A DNA stretch of 64,000 nt from Sipunculus nudus (Eukaryota; Annelida; Sipuncula; Golfingiida; Sipunculidae): NCBI GenBank assembly GCA_026874595.1, contig CM049310.1:32489558-32553557 (forward strand). Direction: 5' to 3'. Shown here in pieces: positions 1 through 39,502 of this stretch (positions are counted from its first letter, which is position 1; each line of letters opens with the position of its first letter). Under the pieces are notes generated by a model. It saw only the letters and a list, made by a program, of their open reading frames with translations, was not told the origin of the DNA and did no database searches. The translations under genes were made by a program, and so were the position numbers.

Positions 1-423
1 CCTTTTTGTTCGGGAGGGTTTTAATTTCGCGATATTCGCGAATGGGAAATAATCGCGAAAATGAAACCCTCGGGAATAATCGGCCAATTGAGAATGTCCT
101 TCTTATTTAGTGTAAACAATACTTGTATGGTAATAGGTTAAAACAGAGAGAATTTTTTTAATAAATTACATCCTTGCAGGTATAGGGAAATGTGAGCCTT
201 AAATTTGGACTAAACCACCCATGCTGTGTGTGCGGGCCTATCATTATATTGGAAAATGTAACAAACTCATGACTATTCTCATTTTATAATACACACAGGT
301 ATATGGCTTTGCCAAAGATTTGATATAGGTTCTTGTGAGATGGCGAAAATGAAACCCTCGCAAAACATTAAAAATGGAAAAAATAGCGAAATTTCAGCCT
401 CGCGAATATGAAGCCAACCACAG
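1..423 (+). mobile_element. MITE, copy 1, left end cut by the window
   Basis: Lies in the KIFAP3 intron upstream of 1013. It closely matches the complete copy at 37663-38086, including the repeated TCGCGAA-type motifs and the end CCAACCACAG at 414-423 followed by TA. The left terminal repeat is outside the window. The remainder of this intron (426-1012) shows nothing recognisable. Confidence 0.8.
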
Positions 424-911
424 TATATCTGTGATTCATGGCATCACTAGCAAGTGACCATATCTGTCAGACTCTGTCCCTCAGTGAAGTGATTATGACA
501 TACTGTGTCCAAAGTTCATACTTGCTGATATTTATTGAGCGCTCAGTTTAATTGGTTTGACAGGAGTAATTAGATCTTGTCCTGTGTGCAATTGTGTCAC
601 ATTTGTTGAAAGAATCCAGTTATTCAAACACCTGATGAGTACCGGTATATTTAAACTTGAGTTTATATATTAAACATCTTTGCTGCTGCATTCCAAATTA
701 AGACTCACTGCCACATGTAGAGTATTTCCTTACAAGAAGATCAGCACATTTTGTTAAGTTCAAGGTTAGCTTGTTTCATGACATCTGTACATGATTTTGT
801 ATGTTTTGTTTTAAAGAAAAATTAAGTATGTGAAACAAATGTAAATGCAAGAAATAAGATGTAATTGTATTATCAGTACAAGAATACTATAAACAAGAGA
901 ATCCTGCTTAA

Positions 912-26871
<25,960 letters not shown>

Positions 26872-29350
26872 CATGAGATCTGTGAACACTGCAAGGTCTG
26901 ATCTCATAACAATTTTCTAAATCTTTAATATCCATCATTTTCACTATGAGGAGGAATGCAGCAGTCATTACACTTTTGTGTAATGTAAGTACTCTTACAA
27001 CAAATGAGAAATGGGCCAGAAACAACAATATGTTGGAGCAGAATGGAGGGTATTTCTTTTAAATATTTCACACAGTGAATAACCATGTCATACTCTCAAA
27101 GATCAGCTGGTATTTTTTTTAAGTTGGGTGAACAGAAATTTTAATTGTGGTTCAGGACCAGTTCTAGCACAATCCCACTCTTCAGGATATAATACTTCAG
27201 CAATAAAACAGAGTAGGATATGGGTCATCTAATAATTGTTATTTAAAAAATCTATCCACCTTTGAAAATTGGTGGCTGCAATTTTGACTAAAAACACACC
27301 AAAAAAATAATTTTTAACGTTTTTTTTTATTAATTTGAACTTTTAGAGGAGTCATATAGAGACCATAAACTGGTGCACAGGTGAAAATTCGCAGTTTATG
27401 GATTTGAGTCTTTTGTTGAGTTCATTCCAGTGGGTTAAATAAATTACAAAAGTGACATATTTACATTTGGGTTAATGTATTATCTTTGTATATTTTACTG
27501 GCTTTTTAACCAATTCCCCTGGAATTTTTGTCAAACCAAAGACACATCATTCTAACCCTTAATTTCTCAAATAAAATCTACCCCCTTCCCAGTATGTGGA
27601 CTGTTGATTTTCTGTGGAAACTAAGAGAGCTGATGCAGTAAACTTGTTTATGGTAGACATTTCGACAAACTGGGTATTGTAAGTTTAAAGTGTTGGACCA
27701 TTTCACTTTAGCACAAATAGAGGTTAATAATATATAACATATATTAAAAATATAGTCTGTGAGGTTGATTTTCAGATGCCTGGGATTGGCCTCTTTGTAT
27801 ATGCAACTGCTTTTGTTATTTTGATGCAGGGTCAACACTATACAAAGACACTGATAACAGCATTTCACATAGAATTACACACTTGTAGGTAAACTGAATC
27901 TGGTTAGTTATTCACGTCATTAGTGAAATGCTTCATAGAATATGTTGGGATTACTTATACATAATCCCCAGCACCCAAAGACACTTGTACATACTCTGAT
28001 TGGAGTAATCACCTCTGGGTATAGTGAACTTGGGCATGGTCATCAGGGAGATTAACATGATTTCAACCAAGATAGAAGGTGAAATCTTGTGTGAGCACTG
28101 TGGGCTGTAATAGCTGATTAATATCAGTTATTGCACACTGACAGTCATTTATTTCATACAGTTCTCTCCAGTGGTTTAGAACAGTGTATGTTAAACAGTA
28201 CGCAGGGGTCAAACATTTCTGTTATAGCAGTGATAACTTTTTTTAATAATCTTAACATTGATGCAAGTCATATTTGTAACACACTAGTGCTAATCACCAC
28301 TTCCTATAAATATTTATGCAGGCTCTTTCTATTATGCAGTACATTGGATGCCATGCAGGGTATGGTATACCAATACAGGATATGGCATACATATACAGGA
28401 TATGGTAAATATGGGTATTGATCATGTGTGATATGTTCTCATGTATATTACACATTACACTGATACAGCTAATGTATGATATATAGTTTCTTTACAGGGT
28501 TACATGTTATTGTAAGAGAATGCAGTACACATTTGGTTTTCTCATCAAAGTATTATTAACCCATCATTTAATACTATTTTAATTATAACATGAAAGATGC
28601 ACTAATGACAATGGGAGCACATGTAAGTGTTTTTTTACACTCCCAAGAAAGTTCTGACTGTAATCTGTTTTTCCTGTGAGGAGTCCTTTCCCTGCTATCT
28701 CAGTTATTCTGTATTTGAATTTCAAATAAGTTGTCCCAAAACTTCTCCAAATGTTTATTTTCTTAAACCAGGATTTCATGTTTACAATATTGCTGTAACA
28801 TCTGTGCTTCCATGTGAGTGTTTGTGTGTGTGTCTTTGAAACCCGTTCTACAGACCTCCAGATAAAAAAAAACGTGTCATGTGTGAATAGCTTTATCTGT
28901 AGTCACATCTATCTGTGTTATATGGGCTTTCTGTGTATGCCAGTGATCACTTGGTCATATTTATGATATTAGATGGACAATCCGTATTACTGGTGCCCTA
29001 ATTTGTAGTCATTTGTCCAATCAGCTGAGTTGTTATTTATTGCTTATTGTAGGTTTTCTCTACCATTTATTCTGCTGTAGTAGTTTATTTACACACATTC
29101 AGGAATTCGTCCATATTTATTTCTTTTTATACTTTGTTATTTAGTTTGCCTCTATCATGTTCTCTCTTGTACAAACGTGAACAGACACAGCCATACATGA
29201 AGAAAGAATGTTTTATATAAAATACTAGTCTTGAAGACACCTAGTTGCCTGCAATGTATGTAAATATTGTATCAGCTGTTAATTGGTGGGCTTACATCCA
29301 CTGAGGGTGTACACAGGTGTTTATAAATAAACAAACCTGAGCATTGTATG
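26872..29350 (+). other. KIFAP3: Probable KIFAP3 3'UTR
   Basis: Follows the stop codon. Contains AATAAA at 27202, 27570 and 29326. The last is followed within 25 bases by a GT-rich stretch (GTATGTTTTGTG), the usual layout of a cleavage site. No coding or repeat structure was noticed. The true end is unknown without transcripts. Confidence 0.45.
29326..29331 (+). terminator. KIFAP3: Candidate polyadenylation signal AATAAA for KIFAP3
   Basis: Canonical hexamer with a GT-rich downstream element. AATAAA at 27202-27207 and 27570-27575 are nearer alternatives with weaker surroundings. Confidence 0.4.
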
Positions 29351-29449
29351 TTTTGTGTTAATTTCTTTGTGACACCCCCCCCCCCCCCCCCCCGTGTGTA
29401 ACCATATAAGCCCGTTTAATACTTTTTCAGCTCTGATCAGTTCCATCTT

Positions 29450-30650
29450 CAGTTATTATTCTGTCCCAATAAACTTGTAGGAGCCTGTCTTTCACATACA
29501 GCTGGCATACCATTAGAGCAATAACCCTGTTGGTTTAAGGTCAAAAGGTCAAGGTTACTTGAACCATTACTTTAAAATGTTTGTTCACACATTTTTAGCC
29601 AAAATTTTCATCCTAAACCTTCAATCTTTCACACACAGCTTGCCTAGCAAAGGGGGAGAACTCAATTGATTTTGAGGCCACAAGATGAAAGTCAGAGGAC
29701 CCAATTCTTGAAAAAAAGATTTGGATGCATTTCCATTCCAAACCTTCCATTATTTACAAACTCCTCACCTACAAATGGGGAAGAACCCTAATGAATTTAA
29801 ATGGACACAATCAGGAGCAATATTATGCCTATTCTTCCACACTATCAGTTCAGTTTTACAAAATTTTCCAAGCAGAATCGTCCCAGCACACAGTCTCATT
29901 TCCTCACATATGGCTGTTTAACACCTTGATTTGGCTCTGTGTATTGGTAAACAGAGTCAATGTGCGTCTGTTTACCATAACAAGGCCATGTGACCAGAGG
30001 AACTGATTAAGGGGCAATATGCAGTGTTTCAACCAGCGGGAACATGTATATTTCGGGCTAAGTCAGTCAGGGCATCTCCATATTGACGTGTTGTGGCTCC
30101 CTGTTTCACATGGCCCTACGCACTGTGTTTATGTTGACACCTGTGATCCCGCCCAGTCCACAGTTTTTAACACTTTTTAATAGGTGTAAGCAAACAGTTT
30201 CAAGGCAACATTCTGGCAGGTAAAGATTTACTTTAAAGGGAAGAAGCTATTTTTGTGTTGACATGCTTTATAGGTGATTTTGCCCCTTTAACGTCAAGGT
30301 CATGGGACATACTTCTTGAAAAATTTTGTGGACACCTTTTGAACCAAACCTTTCATCCATACCTCCCATCTTTTACATATTGCTCATCTACCAATAGAGG
30401 AAGGATCCTATAAAATTATAAGTCAAAGGTCAGGGTCACAAAATGCATGAAAAAACTTATAGGTGCAATTTCAGCAAAACTTTTTATCCCAAACTTTCAG
30501 TCTTTTTTACATGAATCTTCAACCAATAGAGAGAGATACCTACTATTTGGAGGTCGCAAGGTCAAGGTCACATTACCATCCTACTGATTTTTACACTGAC
30601 AAGGCTTAATTCAATACATCCGTTCTAAATGGGCTCTTGTCATGATAGGA
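29450..30650 (+). repeat. Degenerate AGGTCA-rich repeats related to family C
   Basis: Several diverged blocks share the theme of family C at 34051: TTCATCC, CTTTCACA, CTACCAATAGAGGAAG, then AAGGTCAAGGTCA and GATTTGGATGCATTT. Units near 29540, 29670, 30290 and 30520 are too decayed for a firm period. Preceded by a 20-base C tract near 29374. Confidence 0.55.
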
Positions 30651-30810
30651 TGATTTACTCTGCAGTGTCTGGCTGATCTATTTTAACTTCTCAATACTGC
30701 ATGCACAAGAAAAATCACATTCTCCCAGTTGAGCCTTAAAATAAAGGACAATACATCATAACTTTTCAGTTGTGGCATGAGACTTCATTTTCAGATTTTA
30801 CAAATATTTT

Positions 30811-33402
30811 TAGCTCAGCTGACTATAAGTCATCTGAGCTATAGTTGTGGTCCGTCATCCATCCGTCTGTCTGTCTGTCCGTCTGTCCAGATGTCGGTCC
30901 GTAAGACTGGCACGTTTCGACACCATTGGACCTAAAAATCTGAAATTAGGCATACAGTTAGATGTCCCCAAAATCTCCTACCATGCCGAAAATTGGGTCA
31001 AGAGGACTTTGTTCCTTTGAGATATTTAGGAAAAACCTCAATTTTTTATTAGAAATCTATTTTCCCACTTCAGGACTGCCTAATATCAAAACCACTCATC
31101 TGGTTTTCTTCATATTTACCATAAATATTTCTCTATATAGGTCCTATGTACATACCAGAAATTAAGTCAGTATTATTTAATTTAAAAAAGTTATGGGCCC
31201 AAACATAATGGACTTTGTAAAAAAATCAGGAAAGATATTTGGTCACTTAAGACCAAAAGTGTTAAAGGTAGGGACTTTTTTTCAGTAATACAACTTTAAT
31301 TGATCAAAATTTAATTGAATACCAAAAATTAGATCAAAATCTGCAAAAATATAAAAATGGTACCTTAAATTTTGCTCAAGTTTGACCAAGGCACGTTTTT
31401 TCCCTGTAACTGCAGAGGATTTAATTTTCAAAACATGTTTTTGTTACCATTTCAACTGTTAACACCAAAAATTTGAAACCAGTTGATCAAAAACTGTAGA
31501 TTTTATTCAAGTTTTTAAGCACCATGTCACACATTGTTTACATCAAGCTAGTGTTATGCAGTTTGCTAGAGCTCAGCTCCCCAGCTTCAGCTCTAAGTTC
31601 CTTTAATTTGGCATACAGTTAGATGTCTCCAAAATCCCCTACCATGCCAAGAATTTGATCACTAGGACTTAATTCCTTCAAAATATTAATGAAAAACTTC
31701 ATTTTTCCATTAAAAAACTGTTGTTACACTGTAAGACTGCCTAATATTAAAACCACTGATCTGACTTTGATCATATATAATATACATATTTTTCTATACA
31801 TTCGCTATGCACATGCCAGAAATGATGTCAGTATTGCGTAATTCTTTTAAGTTATGGGCCCAAACATGATGCACTTTTTAAAAAATCAAGAAATATATTT
31901 ACTCCCTTAACAAGAGGATTGCTGAAGCTAGAGATTTTTTGTCAGGGATGTAACATTATTTAATCAAGATTCAATGGAATACCAAAAATAGTTCTGAATT
32001 TTTCAAATTTTATAAGTTATTAGTGTAAAATGAAATTAGTACATTAAATTTTGCCCAACTTTGACCATGGCACATTTGTTTTCTGAGAGCACTGTTGATA
32101 TAATTTTCATATCATGCACACATAGGATTTCAGCTTTTTAGTTTAGAAAGCTGAAAGAAATTTGCCAAAAATTGTAGCTTTTATTAATGTTTTTATGAGA
32201 CCATGTCAGACCTTGGTTCTCCCTGGCCCCTCATGAGTCACCTGTATGTTGACCTTGTTGAACTTTCAGCAAATTATGCATGCTTGAGGCGAGGCATAAA
32301 CTGGGGCAGCCAGGCAGCTTATGGCCAGCCACAGTTGATCAAGGTCTCCAACCCAACTCATCTAGTAGTTTTAACCAACAACATAACAATAAACAATAAA
32401 TTAATAATTTTTTATTGGTTTTTAATAACAAGTTAAAGAAAAATAGAAAAGGAATTTGATAGTTGATAATAACAGGAAATTAACTTGCAGTTACTGATGA
32501 TATAAGAATATTGTATCGATGGATAAAATGTCATGTATTCCAAATAACACCATGCAGTCACCTATGGTATTTTTCAGTTCAATTTTAATGATAAAAAAGT
32601 AAATCATATTATTCATTACTATTCATGAGGGATCATATGAAGGATGACAGACAAAGATGCAGTTGATAATATTAATCTAGATTCCTACTGTGTCTAGTGT
32701 GTACATTGATGTGAAATTAGTCCAAAATGAATATATTACATTTATTTTTTTTAATATAAATAAAAGCCATAAAACCAGGTACTTATGATCATTATTTAAA
32801 TGTGTGAATTTTGTATATTCTGGATACTCAACATCATTGTTTGGTGAAAACTGAATAAATACCAGACATGGTGCAAATACTTTGCAAATGTATTTAAATA
32901 CGAATATGAATATGTACTCCATTATAAAATATCTTTCATAAGAATGGGAATTCAGGTAAAAATGAAAGTATATAAATACCAGTGCAAATACTTTCAAAAT
33001 GTATTCATGAATGCATTCATGAATATATTCTTTAATATTATTTTAATAATCATTTCAGTTATATTTTATTTTAAAAAATCATACGATTATATTTGGGACA
33101 ATATTTGTAATTTTTTTTAATAAATAGTTATACTCTTATATATATGTTCTGCTGATAAGTTATATGGCCAAGTCACAATCTGTGTGACAAATAGCACTCC
33201 ATTTGTTAATAAAATAAATGAAATCAATCCTCTTCCCTGTCTCCAAAGGTACTATCAAAATCATACATAAGCTAAACAACAACAACAACTCATAATACAG
33301 CTTATTTTTATTACCACATAAAACCAGCATGTGCCTCATTTCTAAATCATATTTTTTTATCATATATAACAGCTGAGCTCCGTGACCCATAGGTCCCTTG
33401 TT
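30811..33402 (+). mobile_element. Family B Helentron-like element, copy 2
   Basis: Starts TAGCTCAGCTGACTATAAG and ends with CAGCTGAGCT then CCGTGACCCATAGGTCCCTTG, closely matching copy 1. The 5' AGCTCAGCTG and 3' CAGCTGAGCT are exact inverses here. It is longer than copy 1 because about 660 bp near its start is duplicated (GCATACAGTTAGATGTC at 30950 and 31612). No protein-coding frame. Confidence 0.75.
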
Positions 33403-36400
33403 ATTGGTTTTTAATAACAAATTAAAGAAAAATTAATAGAAAAGGAATTTGTTAGTTGATGAGTAACAGGAAATTAACTTGCAGTTACTGATGATGTAAG
33501 AATCTTGTATGGATGGATAGAATGTCAGTGTCAATGTTATTCCAAATAACACCATGCAGTCACCTATGGTATTTTTCAATTTTAATGATGAAAAAATAAT
33601 TCATATTATTCATTACTAATCATTAGGGATCATATGAAGGAAATTAATGATAGACAAAGATGCAGTTAATAATATTAATCTAGATTCCTACTGTGTCTAG
33701 TGTGTAGGTTGATGTGAAAGTAGTCAAAAGTGAATATATTACATTAATTTTTTTTTTTTAATATGAATAAAAGCCATAAAACCAGGTACTTATGATCATT
33801 ATTTAAATTTGTGAATTTTGTATATTCTGGATTCTCAACATCATTGTTTGGCTAAAACTGAATAAATACTAGACATGGTGCGAATGCTTTGCAAATGTAT
33901 TTGAATACAAATATGAATATATACTGCATTAAAAAATTTTATTGCATAAGAATGGGAATTCAGGTAAAAATGAAAGTATTTGAATATCAGTGCAGATACT
34001 TTTAAAATGTATTCATGCATGCATTCATGAATATATTCTATAATATTATTGTATCCCCAGACAAAGTCGGGGGATACTATGTTTTCATACCGGTCCTGGC
34101 GCCGCCGCCGCATATAAGTCTATTTAAAATGAGGTCATGACCTTTACTAGGAGAGTGTCCTTGACCTTGAATAGGTCCAATTTTGGGGAAAATCACACAA
34201 ATTCTTTAATATCTCAAGAAATCTTGCATGGATTTATCCCAAAATCAAGTTGATGGAAGATCATGGATAGGGTTGTCATGTTTCAGAAACTGGTGGCGCC
34301 ACCTATTATTCTTTACTTGTTTTCATGCCGTTTAATACCCCCAAAATTGCCACCTTACAGTACTGTGAGCATTATAAGTCAAAAACTAATGGACAGATTT
34401 CTTTTATATTATGCATATACATAGGTATGGGTTATGGGATGATGCTTTTTTAAATTGGGGTCATGACCTTTCCTATGATAGTGGCCTTGACCTTGAATAT
34501 TGCCATATATGGTGAAAATCACACACCTCTTATGATATCTCCAGTGTTGATAGCCATATGGATTTCAAACATGACTTATGTATGGCCCACCACTAAAGTA
34601 AGAACCCTATAGGTTCTAGGGTCATGAGGTCAAAGGTCAAGGTCACTGAACTGGCATTTTAAAGATACTGTGGATGCATTTTAAGCCAAACTTTCATCCC
34701 AGGTCTTCCATCTTGAATATATAGCTTACTTGCCAATAGTGGATGATCCATATAAATTTTGGGGTCAAAGGTCAAAGGTGAAGGTCACAGGAGCTGTCTG
34801 TCCAAAAATTAGTTTCTGGATGATAATTCCTGCTTTTATTGATGTAATGATTTCAAACTTGACTTATATATGTCCCATTGAAAAAGCAAGACCCAAATTA
34901 ATTTTGGGGTCATGAGGTCAAAGGTCAAGGTCACAGGACACATCTTTAAAAAGATTGTGGATGCATTTTCAGCCAAACATTTCATCTCAGACCTTTCATC
35001 TTGCACATATAAGTCATCTGCCAATAGAGGAAGACCCCTATCAATTTTGAGGTCACAAGGTCAAAGGTGAAGGTCACAGGAGCCATTTGTCCAAAAATTA
35101 GTTTCTGGATGATAATTCCTTCTTTTATTGATGTATGGATTTCAAAATATACTTGTATTTGACCCGTTGGAAAAGTAATGACCGGAATTGAATTGCGGGT
35201 CATGAGGTCAAAGGTCAAGGTCACAGGAAACCTCTTTAAAAAGATTGTGGATGCATTTTCAGCCAAACAATTCATCTCAGATCTTTCATCTTGAACATAT
35301 ATAGTTCACCTGCCAAGAGTGGAAGACCCCTATCAATTTTGAGGTCACAAGGTCAAAGGTGAAGGTCACAGGAGCCATATGTCCAAAAATTAGTTTCTGG
35401 ATGATAATTCCTGCTTTTATTGATGTATGGATTTCAAACTTGACTTATATATGTCCCTTTGGAAAAGCAAGACCCAAATTGATTTTGGGGTCATGAGGTC
35501 AAAGGTCAAGGTCACAGGACACATCTTTAAAAAGATGTGGATGCATTTTCAGCCAAAAATTTCATCTCATATCTCTCATCTTGCACATATAGTTCACCTG
35601 CCAAGAGAGGAAGAACCCTATCAATTTTGAGGTCACAAGGTCAAATGTGAAGGTCACAGGAGCCATCTGTCCAAAAATTAGTTTCTGGATGATAATTCCT
35701 TCTTTTATTGATGTATGGATTTCAATCTTGACTTGTATTTGAACCATTGGAAAAGCAAGACCGGAATTGAATTTGGGGTCATGAGGTTAAAGGTTAAGGT
35801 CACAGAAAACCTCTTTAAAAAGATTGTGGATGCATTTTCAGCCAAACAATTCATCTCAGATCTTTCATCTTGCACATATAGTTTACCTGCCAAGAGTGGA
35901 AGACCCCTATCAATTTTGAGGTCACAAGGTCAAAGGTGAAGGTCACAGGAGCCATATGTCCAAAAATTAGTTTCTGGATGATAATTCCTGCTTTTATTGA
36001 TGTATGGATTTCAAACTTGACTTGTATATGTCCCATTGGAAAAGTAAGACCATAATTGAATTTGGGGTCATGAGGTCAAAGGTCAAGGTCACTGGACACA
36101 TCTTTAAAAAGATGTGGATGCATTTTCAGCCAAACATTTCATCTCATATCTTTCATCTTGCACTTATAGTTCTCCTGCCAAGAGAGGAAGAACACTATCA
36201 ATTTTGAGGTCACAAGGTCAAAGGTGAAGGTCACAGGAGCCATCTGTCCAAAAATAAGTTTCTGGATGATAATTCCTGCTTTATTGATGTACAGATTTTA
36301 AACTTGACTTGCATATGTCCCATTGGAAAAGCAAGACCCAAATTGATTTTGGGGTTATGAGGTCAAAGGTCAAGGTCACAGGACACATCTTTAAAAAGAT

Positions 36401-36953
36401 CAAGGTCACAGGACCAACATCTTCAACAAGATTGTGCATTGTTAGATGGAAGAAACAATAAATATGCCAAGTGTCAGTATATGCTGCTAAAAATGGGGGT
36501 CTGTTCTTGTAGGGGGGGGGGGCAACTATGTCTGGGGATACTCTGGCACCTGCGGTGCCAAGAAATGTCTAGTTTCAATAATCATTTCAGTCATATTTTA
36601 TTTTAAAAAATCATATGATTTTCTTATTATTTTTTTAAAATAAAAATTATATTGGCATAATATTTGTTATTTAATTTTAATATATAAACTCTTTTATATA
36701 TGTGCTGCTTATAAGTTAAATGGCCAAGTCAAAATCTGTGTGACAATAGCACTCCATTTGTTAATAAAATAAATGAAATCAATCCTCTCCCCCGTCTCCA
36801 AAGATACTATCAAAATCATACATAAGCTAAACACCGACAACTCGTAATAAAGCTTATATCTATTACCACACAAAACCAGCATGTGCCTCTTTCCCAAATC
36901 ATATTTTTTATCATATATAACAGCTGAGCGCCGTGACCCATGGGTCCCTTGTT
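33403..36953 (+). mobile_element. Family B partial third copy, interrupted by family C
   Basis: 33403-34050 repeats the 3' portion of the neighbouring copy (32414 onward: TTATTGGTTTTTAATAACAA). The match resumes at 36573 and runs to the B terminus CAGCTGAGCGCCGTGACCCA at 36921-36940. So about 1 kb of B was duplicated in tandem and later split by the 2.5-kb family-C insertion. Confidence 0.75.
34051..36572 (+). mobile_element. Family C: Helitron/Helentron-like element with 289-bp tandem core
   Basis: 5' end GTATCCCCAGACA folds with GGGGGATAC. The 3' part carries the exact inverse TGTCTGGGGATAC (36529-36541), then a perfect hairpin GGCACC-TGC-GGTGCC (36545-36559), nine bases and CTAG (36569-36572), a Helitron-type 3' end. 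The core repeats with period 288-292: GTTTCTGGATGATAATTCC starts at 34812, 35101, 35393, 35681, 35970 and 36258. Each unit carries AGGTCA direct repeats. The similar short open frames seen here on both strands are translations of this repeat, not genes. Confidence 0.8.
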
Positions 36954-37660
36954 TAAATTATGTCAGCAATGATTCATATATGGGAGAATTTATTCTACAT
37001 GGATCATCTGTTTAGCAATGTAGACATACTGGTAATTCCCTACCAAATAATTAGTTGAAAAACTATTACCCCTTTGTAAGATACTCTGGCACATGGCAAA
37101 AATTTAAGATATTAATTAATTTTACTGATGATCATAAAATGTTTGAATTAATGAGCCTTCCCCTGATCTATTGCATCAGATTTCTGAACTCTTTAATTAG
37201 TTTATTCAGGCTAGTACCAATCCATCTACATAAATTTAGTAAGCATTTGAATTCTGAAAACCAAAATGAACCCTGGAAAATGGAAATGTTTTGATCTTGG
37301 GGGTGGAGGTTGGAGAGGAAGGGTTTGTGCTTTACATAAAAAGAAAGTAAACAACATTTTTATACATTTGGCTATAGCTTTATTCTCTTGAATTCTGAGA
37401 TATCCAAAAACAAATCAGCAGTGAAATAGCACAGTGTAAAGACTTGAGAAAAAAAAGCTAAAATAACAGCTGAGATACTTGACCATGTTGTCAATATCCA
37501 AGTAGCTTCATAAGTAATACAATGGTAATAGTTTGGTAAATGTAGCATTCATGTTGAGTATGTTTAGTACAACTAGTGTACAAGACCTTTCACTGAAATA
37601 CATATTCATGTCTATCTGAAAAACTGAGAATCACTAAGTAATCTGCATAAATCATTGATA
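36954..37660. other. Intergenic, no recognisable content
   Basis: AT-rich DNA between family B and the complete MITE. No element ends or coding signal were seen. Confidence 0.5.
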
Positions 37661-37662
37661 TA

Positions 37663-38086
37663 CTGTGGTTGCCTTTTTGTTCGCGAGGGTTTTAATTTCG
37701 CAATATTCACGAATGGGAAATAATCGCGAAAATGAAACCCTCAGGAATAATTGGCCAATGGATTATGTCCTTCTTGTTTAATGTAGCCAATATTTGTATG
37801 GGAATAGATTAGAACAATGAGAATTGTTATAATAAGTTACATCCATGCAGGTATAGGGAAAATGTTCCCCTTAATTTGAACTTAACTACCTGTGCTTTGT
37901 GTTTGGGCCCATCGTTATATGAGAAAAATATCAAAAACTCAGGACTTATTCTCATTATAACACACATAGGTATGGCTTTACCAAATATTTTGGTTCTGGT
38001 GAGATCGCGAAAATGAAACCCTCGCAAAACATTAAAAATTGAAAAATCGCGAAATTTCAGCCTCGCGAATATGAAGCCAACCACAG
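37663..38086 (+). mobile_element. MITE, copy 2, complete 424 bp, TA target site
   Basis: Begins CTGTGGTTG and ends CAACCACAG, flanked by TA on both sides (37661-37662, 38087-38088). The inverted repeat continues imperfectly inwards for about 45 bases through TTCGCGAGG...TTTCGC. TA duplication and small size suggest a Tc1/mariner-type MITE. The second copy is at 1-423. Confidence 0.85.
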
Positions 38087-38099
38087 TATTAGACACAAA

Positions 38100-39437
38100 G
38101 TTTGATTCCTGGCTTTTGTTCAGTGGGTATCTTGAGGCGATTCACCAGTTTCCCAAACATCATGTGAGCAATTGTTTAATACCAGTTTCAGACAAATTTC
38201 AGGCTTGGTGAAAACACTGTTGAGGTGGCAGCACTAAACAACCAATAACACTGAAAAGACTGATCAAAGTGTACAAGTCCATAAGTTAGAATTATGGCAA
38301 ATGACATGGTTAGTCATCAATTTCTGTGAAATGGTTGCCTCAGCTTCGAGATGTTTAGTTATATTGACACTTAAAATGGCAAACACCTGATGTGTTCCCA
38401 AAATGTACTATTGTAAAACACTTGTAAACGTTTATGTACCTCTTTTAGCCAGCTGAGGGCAATATTATATTCTAAACAGACATTGTTTAGTAAAGTTCTG
38501 ATCCCTGTCATGCTTCTAATACACTAATTAATATCCTAAAGTAAGCTATCCTGAAGGTAAACTCCCTGATACCAAAACAAGGTAAGACCTTGGGGATACT
38601 GACCAAAGGACATATCACTACATGTACATGTGCAATGTGTCTTTGCAGGAGCATATATGCAGGAGTAGTTCTGTTTAAGTGGCTCTTAGCCAAATGATAT
38701 TTTTTACATATTATACTAATGTATTTGATGATTTCAATGTTTATAAAGTACAAAGGGCAGTATTTGTCAGTGCTTACATGTACTACACATCTTTGCAGCT
38801 GTCACTTTTATTCTGATATCAAATAACCTGCAAGGTATACTATACCCTACACTGTGGACTAGTTGTTATCTCCTCATTAATAGGATGGCAATTGAACTTT
38901 TACTGATATTTTAAGACCTGTAATTTCTAATTATTTTCAAAGACAATACCGAGGTCTACATGCAGAACAGTTCAACAGTTTTAAACTGTTACACAGCTGA
39001 AATACTTTGTGAAACATTTCTCCATAATTTAAGCCAGCATATATGTACTTTATATACATTATTGTTTGACATTAGCCCAATTTATCAAACATATAGTACA
39101 AACATGAACTTATATGATCGTCACTAAAATACATTTGTTTCCTGGTCCCACCTGTTGGGGGGGAAAACTGAATGAGTTCATTAGAAGAATAGACTTCATG
39201 TCAAGTTTAGCAATTCATGTCAACAATTTGTAGGTTATACATGCATTTTAAATGTTTATTCATATAATCGAGTAAAAATGTAAGAAACAAATTCAAAAAC
39301 CAAACTGCATAAAAAAATTAACCAAAACGGTAGTTTGTGCATTTTTTTGTGCACAGTCCAGTCTAGTTTTGTTCAGTGTACCTTTACCTCACACAAGAAA
39401 ATATACTAGTACCACAATGATTCAAATATCCTTGGAT

Positions 39438-39502
<65 letters not shown>

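Noticed and set aside
34730-36207. Several similar open frames on both strands (MNCLAENASTIFLKR-type, MDFKLDLYM-type)
   Set aside because: They recur with the 289-bp unit of family C and are broken by stops in every unit; repeat sequence, not genes.
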